DNA of 64,000 bases from positions 1 to 64,000 of the forward strand of contig CAAGJI010000092.1 in assembly GCA_900770195.1 (NCBI GenBank), in the 5' to 3' direction. The notes below the pieces were generated by a model. It worked only from the letters and a program-made list of their open reading frames with translations. It was not told where the DNA came from and searched no databases. The DNA is from Oscillospiraceae bacterium (GTDB lineage Bacteria; Bacillota; Clostridia; Oscillospirales; Ruminococcaceae). A program made the translations under genes and the position numbers. How positions within the stretch are numbered: position 1 is the stretch's first letter; each line of letters starts with the position of its first letter. Shown here piece by piece: positions 1-7,872 of the stretch.

Positions 1-43
1 TCTTCTTTCCCTCGCTCATTGGTTCTCTTTTTCTTCTTGCCAT
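1..43 (-). CDS. IS256-family transposase, N-terminal fragment
   Basis: Only the first 14 residues are in the window, beginning MARRKREPMSEGKK. A perfect Shine-Dalgarno (CAGGAGG) sits just upstream on the minus strand, with the ATG at 43-41. From memory, the MSEGKK stretch resembles the N-terminus of IS256-like transposases of Clostridia and Ruminococcus. These DDE enzymes move the element by a copy-out mechanism. The catalytic residues are outside the window, so the family call rests on this short N-terminus and on context. Confidence 0.6.
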   Translation of the reverse strand, partial: MARRKREPMSEGKK

Positions 44-121
44 AAAAAATCAGCCTCCTGTGTTATTTATATTTTACCATAGTTGACTGCGTTTTTACAG
101 ACTTTTTTTCGGTGGGTCTGT
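1..121 (-). mobile_element. End of an IS256-family insertion sequence (truncated by window edge)
   Basis: The element's transposase start lies at 43 on the minus strand and the rest runs off the window. The stretch from about 97 to 121 carries an imperfect inverted repeat (ACAGAC at 97-102, GTCTGT at 116-121), placed where the terminal repeat and outer hairpin of the element would be. The exact boundary is inferred, because only one end is visible. The adjoining gene at 129-511 is broken, which fits a site of mobile-element activity. Confidence 0.6.
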
Positions 122-128
122 GATGATA

Positions 129-511
129 TTATACCATATGTTCTTTCAAGTTATTATTTTTAATTTTCAAAGATAAATTATAAAATCTTTCAGCTTCTTC
201 TCCAAGATATAGCTTATGATTTAAGTCTATTTCAGGTATGTCAAACAACTTATAGAGTTCTTCTGCTAATTCTTCTTTTGTAATATTACCTTTAAAGTTT
301 TGTACAGTAGCTACCCACATGCAAAGCTCCCTTGTCTTTTCTCCTACTAAGTGAGCTGCTGTCCTTGGAACCTTTAGTTCAATAATAAGATTAAAGATCA
401 CATCATCAATAAGTTGAGCATATTATATGGAACTATTTTATTCAATGACATGCGAATATCTGTCATTGATAGAAAATTATATTCATCGTACATTCTTTTA
501 TACTTACCCAT
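129..511 (-). pseudogene. Frame-broken gene of unknown function next to the IS element
   Basis: A well-formed start (ATG at 511, preceded by AGGAAAGG) opens a frame of 37 codons that stops with TGA at 400-398. A second frame, offset by one base, is open from about 422 and continues for roughly 97 codons to TAA at 131-129. The two frames overlap between about 425 and 400, and together they would make a protein of about 127 residues. A single-base indel there is the simplest explanation. The C-terminal part is mixed helical and charged. I do not recognise a family. The alternative is two small unrelated reading frames. Confidence 0.5.
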
Positions 512-669
512 AAAACCTTTCCTTTCTATTTTAATAGCTTTTTTGTGTCTTCATTTCTTTTCAGCTTTTTACTTCTATATGTGACTATTTCTTGCCTGTT
601 TAATTATTATTTTATTTTTCATTATAACATATTATTTTATAAATATCAAGTGTGAAATGTATATTTTTA

Positions 670-698
670 TTGACTTTTATACATAAATATGTTATAAT
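670..698 (+). promoter_or_regulatory. Promoter of the Imm50-like gene
   Basis: TTGACT at 670-675 and TATAAT at 693-698 are separated by 17 nt, a housekeeping-sigma promoter. It lies about 26 nt before the start codon at 724. The leader is therefore very short. Confidence 0.8.
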
Positions 699-723
699 CA
701 TTGTATATTCAGGAGGTAAATTT

Positions 724-1098
724 ATGTGGTATGATAAATTGATACAGAATAATTCTTTAAAACAACTATATAAAAATGTTCCAGCATTGACAAATGTTGA
801 AATAAATAGAATCTCCTTGAAAAGAGATGGGGAGGAAGTATCTATAATTTTCAAACTACCGATTTATCCAGATAACCCACCTGCAAAGTGGAATGGCTGC
901 AATACTGTTTCAGTTGAAATATTATTTTCTGTTATATCAGGGTTTGAATTGAAACTAAAGGAAGGTTATATGCATGGAGATATTGACATTTCTTCTCAAT
1001 ATGGTAATTTAAAAATAAATATTTCAGGAAATTTAGACTGTTCTTTCATAGCTGAAACAGCAGTTATTCAAAGATTTAGTGCTTATATAAAGGAGTAA
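724..1098 (+). CDS. Imm50-family immunity protein (orphan)
   Basis: A protein of 124 residues starting at ATG 724 behind a strong AGGAGG. An upstream in-frame ATG at 652 lies before the promoter and is rejected. The N-terminus MWYDKL, the LKRDGEEVSI segment and the PDNPPAKW motif followed by N-T-V resemble Imm50, a family of small cytoplasmic immunity proteins that neutralise polymorphic contact-dependent toxins. There is no signal peptide and no membrane segment. No toxin gene is visible on either side, so it may be an orphan defending against neighbours' toxins, or the toxin may have been lost beside the IS element. The family call rests on motif memory. Confidence 0.65.
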   Translation: MWYDKLIQNNSLKQLYKNVPALTNVEINRISLKRDGEEVSIIFKLPIYPDNPPAKWNGCNTVSVEILFSVISGFELKLKEGYMHGDIDISSQYGNLKINISGNLDCSFIAETAVIQRFSAYIKE

Positions 1099-1152
1099 TC
1101 CAAAATCGCTCCTTTTTACATTTCCACAACATTATTTATCTGTCTATAATCT

Positions 1153-1210
1153 ACAGCCGTGACATTGATTTCGGACTATTATTGTTCTGATTCACTGTGC
1201 GGCTGTTTTT
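1153..1210 (+). terminator. Possible terminator after the Imm50-like gene
   Basis: ACAGCCG at 1153-1159 pairs with CGGCTGT at 1200-1206, and the second arm runs into a T-rich tract. The loop is long (about 40 nt), so this is a weak candidate. The 215-base gap to the next gene holds nothing else I can identify. Confidence 0.3.
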
Positions 1211-1313
1211 ATTTTATAATTTACAATAAATCAACACACAAATCATCATTTTGATGTATAATTTATTATGTGATTCAAAATCACAACAAATTCTATAATT
1301 AAGGAGTAGAAAA

Positions 1314-1868
1314 ATGCGAATTAAAAAAATCATAGCAAGTGTAATGTGCATAGGAGTAATATCCTCAGGATTTGCATTAAGTACGGCAAATGCAGCTGTA
1401 AATCTTGGAGACGTAAACGGAGATAATAAAATTGATTCAAAAGATGCGGTTTTAGTCTTAAAGGATTATGCAGAAAATTTGGCAGGGAAGAGTATAACAA
1501 TAGATAAAACGGTTGCAGATGTTAATGCGGATAATAATGTTGACTCCAAAGACGCTGTATGGATTTTAAGATATTATGCAAACACTTTGACAGGATACGA
1601 AAAAGATATATCAGAATTTATAAAAAATCCACCTGCTGAACCTGCACCTGTTCAAACTGAAGCCCCTAAAGCAAACCATAATCATTACTATGGAGAATTA
1701 ATAGCTGAATGGGACCCTTGTCCGGGAGTTTATTATTATGGTATCACAAATGGAGGTGATGGAGATTACCTTATGATTGGAGATGAAAATGCTTGTCGAT
1801 ATGCAATTGATCATGGATTCGCTCCTAATAAAGGTGATTATGCTAATGGATTTGTTTATCTTGGATAA
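1314..1868 (+). CDS. Small secreted dockerin protein with an unknown C-terminal domain
   Basis: A protein of 184 residues. Residues 1-28 are a signal peptide ending in an ANA-type cleavage site. A type I dockerin follows at about residues 31-100, with two calcium-loop repeats (GDVNGDNKIDSKDA and DVNADNNVDSKDA). Next come a short Pro/Ala/Glu linker and a 65-residue C-terminal domain rich in Tyr, Gly and Asp that I do not recognise. Dockerins bind cohesins on scaffoldins, so the product should be carried by a cellulosome or tethered to the surface. The ATG follows AAGGAG. It could be a cellulosomal accessory or substrate-sensing protein, but no catalytic motif is visible. Confidence 0.85.
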   Translation: MRIKKIIASVMCIGVISSGFALSTANAAVNLGDVNGDNKIDSKDAVLVLKDYAENLAGKSITIDKTVADVNADNNVDSKDAVWILRYYANTLTGYEKDISEFIKNPPAEPAPVQTEAPKANHNHYYGELIAEWDPCPGVYYYGITNGGDGDYLMIGDENACRYAIDHGFAPNKGDYANGFVYLG

Positions 1869-1908
1869 TACTAAGGCATTGAAATTATAAAATTAATATA
1901 TAAAATGC

Positions 1909-1937
1909 AAAAAGCAGACTTAAATAGTCTGCTTTTT
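1909..1937. terminator. Bidirectional terminator between dockerin gene and tRNA operon
   Basis: A perfect 12-bp stem (AAAAAGCAGACT at 1909-1920 with AGTCTGCTTTTT at 1926-1937) around a 5-nt loop. T-tracts are present on both strands, so it can end the dockerin transcript and the oppositely directed tRNA transcript. Confidence 0.9.
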
Positions 1938-1947
1938 ATATTATATT

Positions 1948-2024
1948 TGGTGTTCCTGACTGGAATCGAACCAGCGGCCTATTGCTTAGGAGGCAATCGC
2001 TCTATCCTACTGAGCTACAGAAAC
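1948..2024 (-). tRNA. tRNA-Arg (anticodon CCU)
   Basis: A 77-nt cloverleaf on the minus strand. The acceptor arm GTTTCTG pairs with CAGGAAC, the D-arm holds AGCTCAGT..GGAT, the anticodon loop is C-T-CCT-A-A on an ATTGC/GCAAT stem, the T-arm contains GGTTCGATTCC, and an encoded CCA follows discriminator A. Anticodon CCU reads AGG arginine codons. It lies downstream of tRNA-Leu, probably on the same transcript by readthrough or from its own weak promoter. Confidence 0.95.
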
Positions 2025-2034
2025 ATTAAAATAA

Positions 2035-2064
2035 AAAAGGTACAAACACAAAATTCGTACCTTT
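2035..2064 (-). terminator. Terminator between tRNA-Leu and tRNA-Arg
   Basis: On the minus strand an AAGGTAC/GTACCTT stem (2037-2043 with 2057-2063) is followed by a run of T. It lies directly after the Leu tRNA, so the Arg tRNA is read either by leakage or from a promoter I cannot see. Confidence 0.7.
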
Positions 2065-2066
2065 CT

Positions 2067-2153
2067 TGGTGCCGCTGGCCGGACTTGAACCGGCACGGAT
2101 TTAACTCCGAGGGATTTTAAGTCCCTTGTGTCTGCCTATTCCACCACAACGGC
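2067..2153 (-). tRNA. tRNA-Leu (anticodon UAA)
   Basis: An 87-nt class II tRNA with a long variable arm (CTCGGAG..CTCCG type). The acceptor is GCCGTTG paired with CAGCGGC, the anticodon loop is C-T-TAA-A-A, the T-arm contains GGTTCAAGTCC, and CCA is encoded. It decodes UUA leucine codons, which are frequent in this AT-rich DNA. Confidence 0.95.
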
Positions 2154-2169
2154 TCATTGAACGTTTAAT

Positions 2170-2198
2170 ATTATATCACACATCAAGATATATGTCAA
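2170..2198 (-). promoter_or_regulatory. Promoter of the tRNA operon
   Basis: On the minus strand, consensus TTGACA (2198-2193) and consensus TATAAT (2175-2170) are separated by exactly 17 nt. They sit 17 nt before the 5' end of tRNA-Leu, as expected for a strong stable-RNA promoter. Confidence 0.9.
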
Positions 2199-2286
2199 GT
2201 GATTTTCTCAGATTTAATTAAAAGTTCATATTTAAAAGAGAAATGCTTTTAAATACTGATTTTTAGCAAACTTTAAAAAAATTCTA

Positions 2287-2315
2287 TTGAAAAAAAATAT
2301 TATATATGGTATAAT
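2287..2315 (+). promoter_or_regulatory. Promoter of the phosphofructokinase gene
   Basis: TTGAAA at 2287-2292 and TATAAT at 2310-2315 with a 17-nt spacer, 54 nt before the start codon. Confidence 0.75.
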
Positions 2316-2368
2316 AAAGGGAAAAGTCAGAACGGCTTAATAATATAAATTATGAGAGGTAATATTAA

Positions 2369-3592
2369 ATGAATATAGCAGTCGCTCAGTCAGGTGGACC
2401 AACCTGTGCCATAAATGCATCTTTGGTAGGAGTTTTTCAGCAAGCGTTAAAAATATCTGAAATTGATGCTGTTTTCGGCTCAATAAACGGAATTGAGGGA
2501 ATAATAAGAGATAATCTTGTCAATTTAAAAACAATGATAAACTCAAATGAAGATATAGATCTTCTTTGTCAGACTCCGTCAACAGTCCTTGGTTCTTGCA
2601 GATATAAACTTCGTGATTTTGAAGAAGATGATACTGATTATAAAAAAATATATAACTGTCTTACGAACCGTAGAATCGGCATATTTATATATATAGGCGG
2701 AAATGATTCAATGGATACTGTTAATAAACTTTCAAAGTATCTAAAAAAAATGAAAAGCAATATAAAGGTTATAGGTATTCCAAAAACAATTGATAATGAT
2801 CTTTGTATAACAGACCACACCCCTGGATTTGGTTCAGCGGCAAAATATGTTGCAACAACTCTTCAGGAAATAATACGTGACAGTTCAGTTTATTCACTTC
2901 GTTCTGTAACAATATGTGAGATAATGGGCAGACATGCAGGCTGGCTTACAGCTTCAACCTGTATTCTTCGTGCTAATGGGGAAGAAGCACCACATCTTAT
3001 ATATCTTCCTGAAAATGATTTTTCAATTGAAAAGTTTATTGAAGATATAAAACAGCAGCAGGCAAAGCATAAGGCTGTTATAGTTGCAGTTTCAGAAGGA
3101 ATAACTCTTCCGGAAAAATATACAAAAGACACTTCAAAGCAAACTGACAGTTTCGGACACGTTATTCTTGGCGGAATAGGTAAACAGCTTGAAATTATTT
3201 TGAAGAAAGAACTCGGCTGTAAAGTAAGAAGTATTGAACTTAATGTTATGCAGAGATGTTCTTCACACCTTCTTTCTAAAACAGATATAGATGAGGCTAT
3301 GGAAATAGGTGCAGCAGGTGTAAGGGCTGGTCTTAACGGAGAAACAGGTAAAGTAATGGTATTTAAAAGAATAAATAATGCACCATACACTGTTATAATA
3401 GAACCGCATAATGCAGAAGATATTGCAAATAAAGAAAAATGTTTTCCTAAAAACTGGGTAACACCACAGCAGAACGATATATGCGATGAAGCAATAGATT
3501 ATTTTCTTCCACTTATTCAGGGAGAAGCACAGACCATAAAGAAAAACGGTTTGCCTCAGCATTTTAAGATTCAAGAAGCAATATTAAAATAA
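2369..3592 (+). CDS. pfp: 6-phosphofructokinase, PPi-dependent type
   Basis: A protein of 407 residues that phosphorylates fructose 6-phosphate to the 1,6-bisphosphate in cytoplasmic glycolysis. The donor-site motif is GGNDS (residues 110-114) with Asp in the fourth position. The catalytic loop is PKTIDND (138-144) with Lys where ATP enzymes have Gly. In the PFKA family this pair of substitutions marks pyrophosphate-dependent enzymes. MGRHAGWL, also typical of the PPi group, is present. Using PPi as donor makes the step reversible and saves ATP, as is common in cellulolytic anaerobes. GAGAGG precedes the ATG. Donor specificity is inferred from motifs only. Confidence 0.9.
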   Translation: MNIAVAQSGGPTCAINASLVGVFQQALKISEIDAVFGSINGIEGIIRDNLVNLKTMINSNEDIDLLCQTPSTVLGSCRYKLRDFEEDDTDYKKIYNCLTNRRIGIFIYIGGNDSMDTVNKLSKYLKKMKSNIKVIGIPKTIDNDLCITDHTPGFGSAAKYVATTLQEIIRDSSVYSLRSVTICEIMGRHAGWLTASTCILRANGEEAPHLIYLPENDFSIEKFIEDIKQQQAKHKAVIVAVSEGITLPEKYTKDTSKQTDSFGHVILGGIGKQLEIILKKELGCKVRSIELNVMQRCSSHLLSKTDIDEAMEIGAAGVRAGLNGETGKVMVFKRINNAPYTVIIEPHNAEDIANKEKCFPKNWVTPQQNDICDEAIDYFLPLIQGEAQTIKKNGLPQHFKIQEAILK

Positions 3593-3644
3593 TTATTCAG
3601 GCAGTATGCTGTTCTGTCTGTAAAAATTAAAGGAGGGGGACAGC

Positions 3645-4202
3645 ATAAAAATTTATAAAAATGATAAGTATATTATAACAACGCTCAGAATAATAACAGT
3701 CCTGCTGTTTGTAATATTAATTTTTTTATCTGAATTATTTCTTGTCAGATTTCCTGTTGCAATGTTTATTGTTATAGGATTAATAAGTGCTTTTTCCTGC
3801 TTTTTGTTTTTTTATTATATAAAAAAGTATTTTGAAATATACAGGATAGAAATAACAGATAAGTATGTTAAGCAGGTAAGCGGATTCTTTTTTATAAGAG
3901 AAAGCATAATGCCCCTTGATGCTGTTCAATATTCAACGGTTGTTTTAAGTACTTTTCTTACATCAATTCATTTAAGAGGACTTAATGTTGTTGTACTTTT
4001 TGCATATGGCGGAAGTATGATAATACCTTTTTTAAGTGAAAATGATTCAGCAAAATTAAAAAAACTGATTGATAAACACATTGAAACAGGAGATATATCT
4101 TCTTTTGTAAAAAATGAAAATGAAATAAATAATAATATAGACAGAAACAATATTGATATAGACATTGATATTGATTTGGAAACAGGTGGTGAAGATGTAT
4201 AG
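3645..4202 (+). CDS. YdbS-like membrane PH-domain protein, probable AUA start
   Basis: A membrane protein of about 185 residues with two hydrophobic helices in the first 60 residues, then a bacterial PH-like (bPH2/DUF304) domain and an acidic, Asn/Asp/Ile-rich tail. The frame opens after a TAA and contains no ATG, GTG or TTG before Met at 3762, which lies inside the second helix. A near-perfect AGGAGG (3631-3636) sits 8 nt before an ATA at 3645, so ATA is the most likely start. It overlaps the next gene by 8 nt. The small-plus-large pair matches Bacillus YdbS/YdbT, linked to resistance to bacteriocins of other bacilli. Function here is inferred. Confidence 0.65.
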   Translation: MKIYKNDKYIITTLRIITVLLFVILIFLSELFLVRFPVAMFIVIGLISAFSCFLFFYYIKKYFEIYRIEITDKYVKQVSGFFFIRESIMPLDAVQYSTVVLSTFLTSIHLRGLNVVVLFAYGGSMIIPFLSENDSAKLKKLIDKHIETGDISSFVKNENEINNNIDRNNIDIDIDIDLETGGEDV

Positions 4203-5694
4203 AGAACACCCTGTAACAATAGTAAGATATTGCAAAAAATATATATGGCTTCTTATTATACCTATTATCAGAGCTTTAACAAATTTCAGACATTTTCAAT
4301 TTACTGCTGAAACATTCAAATCGTGGATAAAATGGTCTTTTTTTGACGGACTGGTTTTTTTGATTATCATTGCAGCAGGATTTACAAAATGGTATTTTAC
4401 GTTTTTTTCTTATGATAACAAAACTGTAAAAAGGGAATACCGTTTTTTGTTCAGTTCAAGATGCAGTATAACAGAAAAGAGCATTGTTTCAGTAATTGCT
4501 GAAAAAGTTTTTTATCTAAGACCGTTAAAAGTTGTAAAATTATATTTTGATACAACATCAGGCAATATTTCAGATTCTGACATATCCCTTGTGGTTTCTT
4601 ATAAAGACTATGAAAAAATGAAACAGACACTTAAAGTATTTGAAAGAACTAAAAACATTCCGCCTATGGAAAAACCTAAAATATTAAATGTTATTTTATT
4701 TTCACTTTTCTTTTCAAGCAGTCTTTCAGGAACGGTCTATGTTGCGGCAGTTCTGCTTCAGGGAAGAAAAAATATCATTGATATTATAAATGAACTTCAG
4801 GTTCAGCAAAAACTTAATGAGTTATCTTTCAGTATCTCATCAAAACTTAAAATAGTTCCGCCTGCAATAATTGCACTTCTTGCAGTCTTGATTTTTTTAT
4901 GGTTTATATCATTTGTTTCAAACTGCATAAGATATTTGAAATTTAAAATAACTAAACGTGAAAGATATATTGAAATTGATTATGGTTTAATTACAAAGAG
5001 GTATTATTATATAGATTCAAGCAGAATTAATTATACAGATTTAAGACAAAATATTTTGATGAAATTTAAACCTATTGATATGTATTCAATAACAGCAAGC
5101 TGTCCGGGATACGGAAACAAAAGCACACAAATACCTGTTTTTGTTCCGTCCATGAGGAAAGAAAAACTTAAAAAAATGCTTGAAATGCTTATGCCTGACC
5201 AGACAATAGTAAAAAACAGATATAAATCTGATATTAAAAACTTCTGGCAATTTCTGTGGCAGCCTTGTATAACAGGCATCGCTATACTTTTGGTATGTGT
5301 GGTAGCATCAATCATTTTTGATATGTTCAAACAAATTACACCTTTTATACTCCTTATGTGTGAAGTGCCTGTTGTCCTTATGATTTTTGTAAGAATATAT
5401 GATATATTCTTTAATGGTGTCGGAATAAAAAACGGTCAGATAACAATAAGATATACAAAAGGGTTTATCTTTCACACAATACTTGCGGATTGCAATAAAA
5501 TAGTAAAAGTTCGCACAACTCAGTCGTGGTTTCAGAAAAAAGCAGGAATATGTCATATGTATTTTTATTTTGAATCAAGAAACCCGAAAAAACATAAAGT
5601 TATTGCCATAAAATACAAAGATGCTTTGAAAATAGAAAAAATTATAACAAAATCGAAAGGAAACGTAAATGAACATAATAAAAAAGCTGTGTGA
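4195..5694 (+). CDS. YdbT-like membrane protein with repeated PH-like domains
   Basis: A protein of 499 residues from ATG 4195, which overlaps the stop of the preceding gene and so is translationally coupled to it. An earlier in-frame start at 4165 is less likely. There are several pairs of transmembrane helices (around residues 20-75, 165-190, 225-250, 375-420), each followed by a bPH2 domain, giving three PH repeats in the YdbT arrangement. In Bacillus the YdbST pair is under the envelope-stress sigma factor W and protects against antimicrobial peptides. Here it is linked to pfp upstream and tex downstream. The role is probably envelope protection or membrane organisation, but this is inferred. 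Confidence 0.7.
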   Translation: MYREHPVTIVRYCKKYIWLLIIPIIRALTNFRHFQFTAETFKSWIKWSFFDGLVFLIIIAAGFTKWYFTFFSYDNKTVKREYRFLFSSRCSITEKSIVSVIAEKVFYLRPLKVVKLYFDTTSGNISDSDISLVVSYKDYEKMKQTLKVFERTKNIPPMEKPKILNVILFSLFFSSSLSGTVYVAAVLLQGRKNIIDIINELQVQQKLNELSFSISSKLKIVPPAIIALLAVLIFLWFISFVSNCIRYLKFKITKRERYIEIDYGLITKRYYYIDSSRINYTDLRQNILMKFKPIDMYSITASCPGYGNKSTQIPVFVPSMRKEKLKKMLEMLMPDQTIVKNRYKSDIKNFWQFLWQPCITGIAILLVCVVASIIFDMFKQITPFILLMCEVPVVLMIFVRIYDIFFNGVGIKNGQITIRYTKGFIFHTILADCNKIVKVRTTQSWFQKKAGICHMYFYFESRNPKKHKVIAIKYKDALKIEKIITKSKGNVNEHNKKAV

Positions 5695-7819
5695 TGAGTT
5701 TAAATTACAGGAATGGCAGATAAAAAATACCGTTGAACTCATTGATGACGGTAAAACTATACCTTTTATATCACGATACAGAAAAGAAAAAACAGGAAGT
5801 CTTGATGACCAGCTTATAAGAAGTATTTTTGAAAGACTTCAGTATATAAGAAACCTTGAAGAAAGAAAACAGGAAGTAGCATCTGCAATTGAATCTCAGG
5901 AGAAAATGACTCCTGAAATAACAGCTGCACTTGAAAAAGCTGAAACTCTTGTTGAAGTTGAAGACATCTACAGACCATTTAAACAAAAAAGAAAAACAAG
6001 GGCATCTGTTGCAAAAGAAAAAGGTCTTGAACCATTTGCTGAAAAAATTCTTGAACAGGATTATTCATACAACCCCGAAAAAAAAGCTGAATCATTTATT
6101 GATGCTGAAAAAGGTGTTGAAACAATTGATGATGCTTTGAATGGTGCTATGGATATTATAGCAGAAAAAGTTTCTGATGATAGTGAACTCAGAAGAAGAA
6201 TAAGAAATATTTTTATGAATTATTCTTTTATTTCATCAAAAGCAGTTGATGAGAATGCTTCAAGTGTTTATGAAAACTACTATGATTTCAAAGAATCTGT
6301 ATCTAAAATAGCAGGGCATCGCGTTCTTGCAATTGACAGAGGAGAAAAGGAAAAAATCCTTAAAGTTTCTGTTGATATAGACGAGGGAAAAGGGGAGTCA
6401 ATATGTGAAAAAGCATATTTAAAAAATGACTCAGAATCATCAGAATTTGTAAAAAAAGCCTGTGTTGACGGTTATACAAGATTAATTTATCCTTCAATTG
6501 AAAGAGAAGTAAGAGCTTCACTTACAGAAAATGCAGCAGAGGGGGCAATAAAAGTTTTTAAAGAAAATCTAAGACAACTTCTCTTACAACCGCCTATAAA
6601 AAATACTGTAACACTTGGATTTGACCCGGGATTCAGAACAGGCTGTAAAATTGCAGTTGTTGATGAAACAGGAAAAGTTCTTGAAACAGGTGTTGTCCAC
6701 CCAACTATGAATAATCTGAATCAGATAAAAGAATCTGAAAGAAAAATAAAAGAACTTATAGCAAAATACAATATTTCAACAATAGCAATAGGAAATGGAA
6801 CTGCTTCAAGAGAAAGTGAAGAGTTTATATCAAAAATTGTAAAAAGCATAGACAAAAAAGTCTCGTATATGGTAGTATCTGAAGCAGGAGCATCTGTTTA
6901 TTCTGCATCAAAACTTGGAGCTGAAGAATTTCCTGATTTTGATGTGTCTGTAAGAAGTGCTGTTTCAATTGCAAGAAGGCTTCAGGACCCTCTGGCGGAG
7001 CTTGTAAAGATGAATCCTGAAGCAATAGGAGTAGGTCAGTATCAGCACGATATGCCTAAAGCAAGAATGTCAGAGGCTCTTGGAGGCGTTGTTGAAGACT
7101 GTGTAAACCACGTTGGAACAGATTTAAATACAGCATCATTCAGCCTGCTTTCATATGTTGCAGGAGTAAACAGTACCATTGCCAAAAATATTGTTGCATA
7201 TCGTGAAGAAAATGGAGCTTTTACTTCAAGAAAGCAGCTTTTAAAAGTTCCACGTCTTGGACCTAAGGCATTTGAACAGTGTGCAGGCTTTTTAAGAATA
7301 AGAGATGGAAAAGAACCTCTTGACAACACATCTGTACACCCTGAAAGTTATGAAACCGCCAAAAAACTTACAGCAAAATATAATATTTTACTTAATGACA
7401 AAGAAAAAATGCAGGAACTTGACAAATATGTTGAAAAAGACGGGATAGAAAAAATTGCAGAAGAACTTGAAACAGGTATTCCTACTCTTAAAGATATAAT
7501 TAAAGCTTTACAGAAACCCGGACTTGATCCAAGAGATGAACTTCCGCCTCCAATTATGAGAAGCGGGGATATTATGGAAATAAAAGACTTGAAACCGGGT
7601 ATGGAACTTGTAGGCACAGTAAGAAATGTTATTGATTTTGGTGCATTTATTGACATTGGAGTACATCAGGACGGACTTGTTCATATTTCTCAGATAAGCA
7701 AAAAATTTATAAAACACCCACTTGATGCTGTAAAAGTTGGTCAGGTGGTTAAAGTATGGGTTTTAAATGCAGATGATAAAAAGGGAAGAATATCTCTTAC
7801 AATGATAAAACCTGAATAA
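5669..7819 (+). CDS. tex: Tex-family S1 RNA-binding transcription accessory protein
   Basis: A protein of 716 residues, the full family length. It has an N-terminal helical Tex domain, a YqgF/RNase H-like fold (around residues 315-460, with GFDPGFRTGCK), a helix-hairpin-helix region (around 490-560, with LGPKAFEQCAGFLRI) and a C-terminal S1 domain (around 640-710, GTVRNVIDFGAFIDIG). Tex binds nucleic acids and associates with the transcription apparatus, and homologues affect toxin expression and stress survival. The ATG at 5669 follows AAAGGAAA and overlaps the upstream gene by 26 nt, so it belongs to the same operon. Confidence 0.95.
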   Translation: MNIIKKLCDEFKLQEWQIKNTVELIDDGKTIPFISRYRKEKTGSLDDQLIRSIFERLQYIRNLEERKQEVASAIESQEKMTPEITAALEKAETLVEVEDIYRPFKQKRKTRASVAKEKGLEPFAEKILEQDYSYNPEKKAESFIDAEKGVETIDDALNGAMDIIAEKVSDDSELRRRIRNIFMNYSFISSKAVDENASSVYENYYDFKESVSKIAGHRVLAIDRGEKEKILKVSVDIDEGKGESICEKAYLKNDSESSEFVKKACVDGYTRLIYPSIEREVRASLTENAAEGAIKVFKENLRQLLLQPPIKNTVTLGFDPGFRTGCKIAVVDETGKVLETGVVHPTMNNLNQIKESERKIKELIAKYNISTIAIGNGTASRESEEFISKIVKSIDKKVSYMVVSEAGASVYSASKLGAEEFPDFDVSVRSAVSIARRLQDPLAELVKMNPEAIGVGQYQHDMPKARMSEALGGVVEDCVNHVGTDLNTASFSLLSYVAGVNSTIAKNIVAYREENGAFTSRKQLLKVPRLGPKAFEQCAGFLRIRDGKEPLDNTSVHPESYETAKKLTAKYNILLNDKEKMQELDKYVEKDGIEKIAEELETGIPTLKDIIKALQKPGLDPRDELPPPIMRSGDIMEIKDLKPGMELVGTVRNVIDFGAFIDIGVHQDGLVHISQISKKFIKHPLDAVKVGQVVKVWVLNADDKKGRISLTMIKPE

Positions 7820-7832
7820 TCATTTAAATAAA

Positions 7833-7858
7833 AATCCCCGATTTAAGTCGGGGGTTTT
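7833..7858 (+). terminator. Terminator after tex
   Basis: CCCCGA at 7836-7841 pairs with TCGGGG, followed by GTTTT. It closes the pfp-ydbS-ydbT-tex run and lies against the convergent end of the next gene. Confidence 0.85.
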
Positions 7859-7872
7859 GCTTTATTATTTGT

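Noticed and set aside
1..700. Possible toxin partner for the Imm50-like gene
   Set aside because: No open reading frame with toxin-like domains exists upstream within the window; the only genes there are the transposase fragment and the broken gene.
3592..3645. Possible terminator between pfp and the YdbS-like gene
   Set aside because: The CAGGCAG/CTGTCTG pairing is short and lacks a T-tract, so the genes are treated as one transcript.
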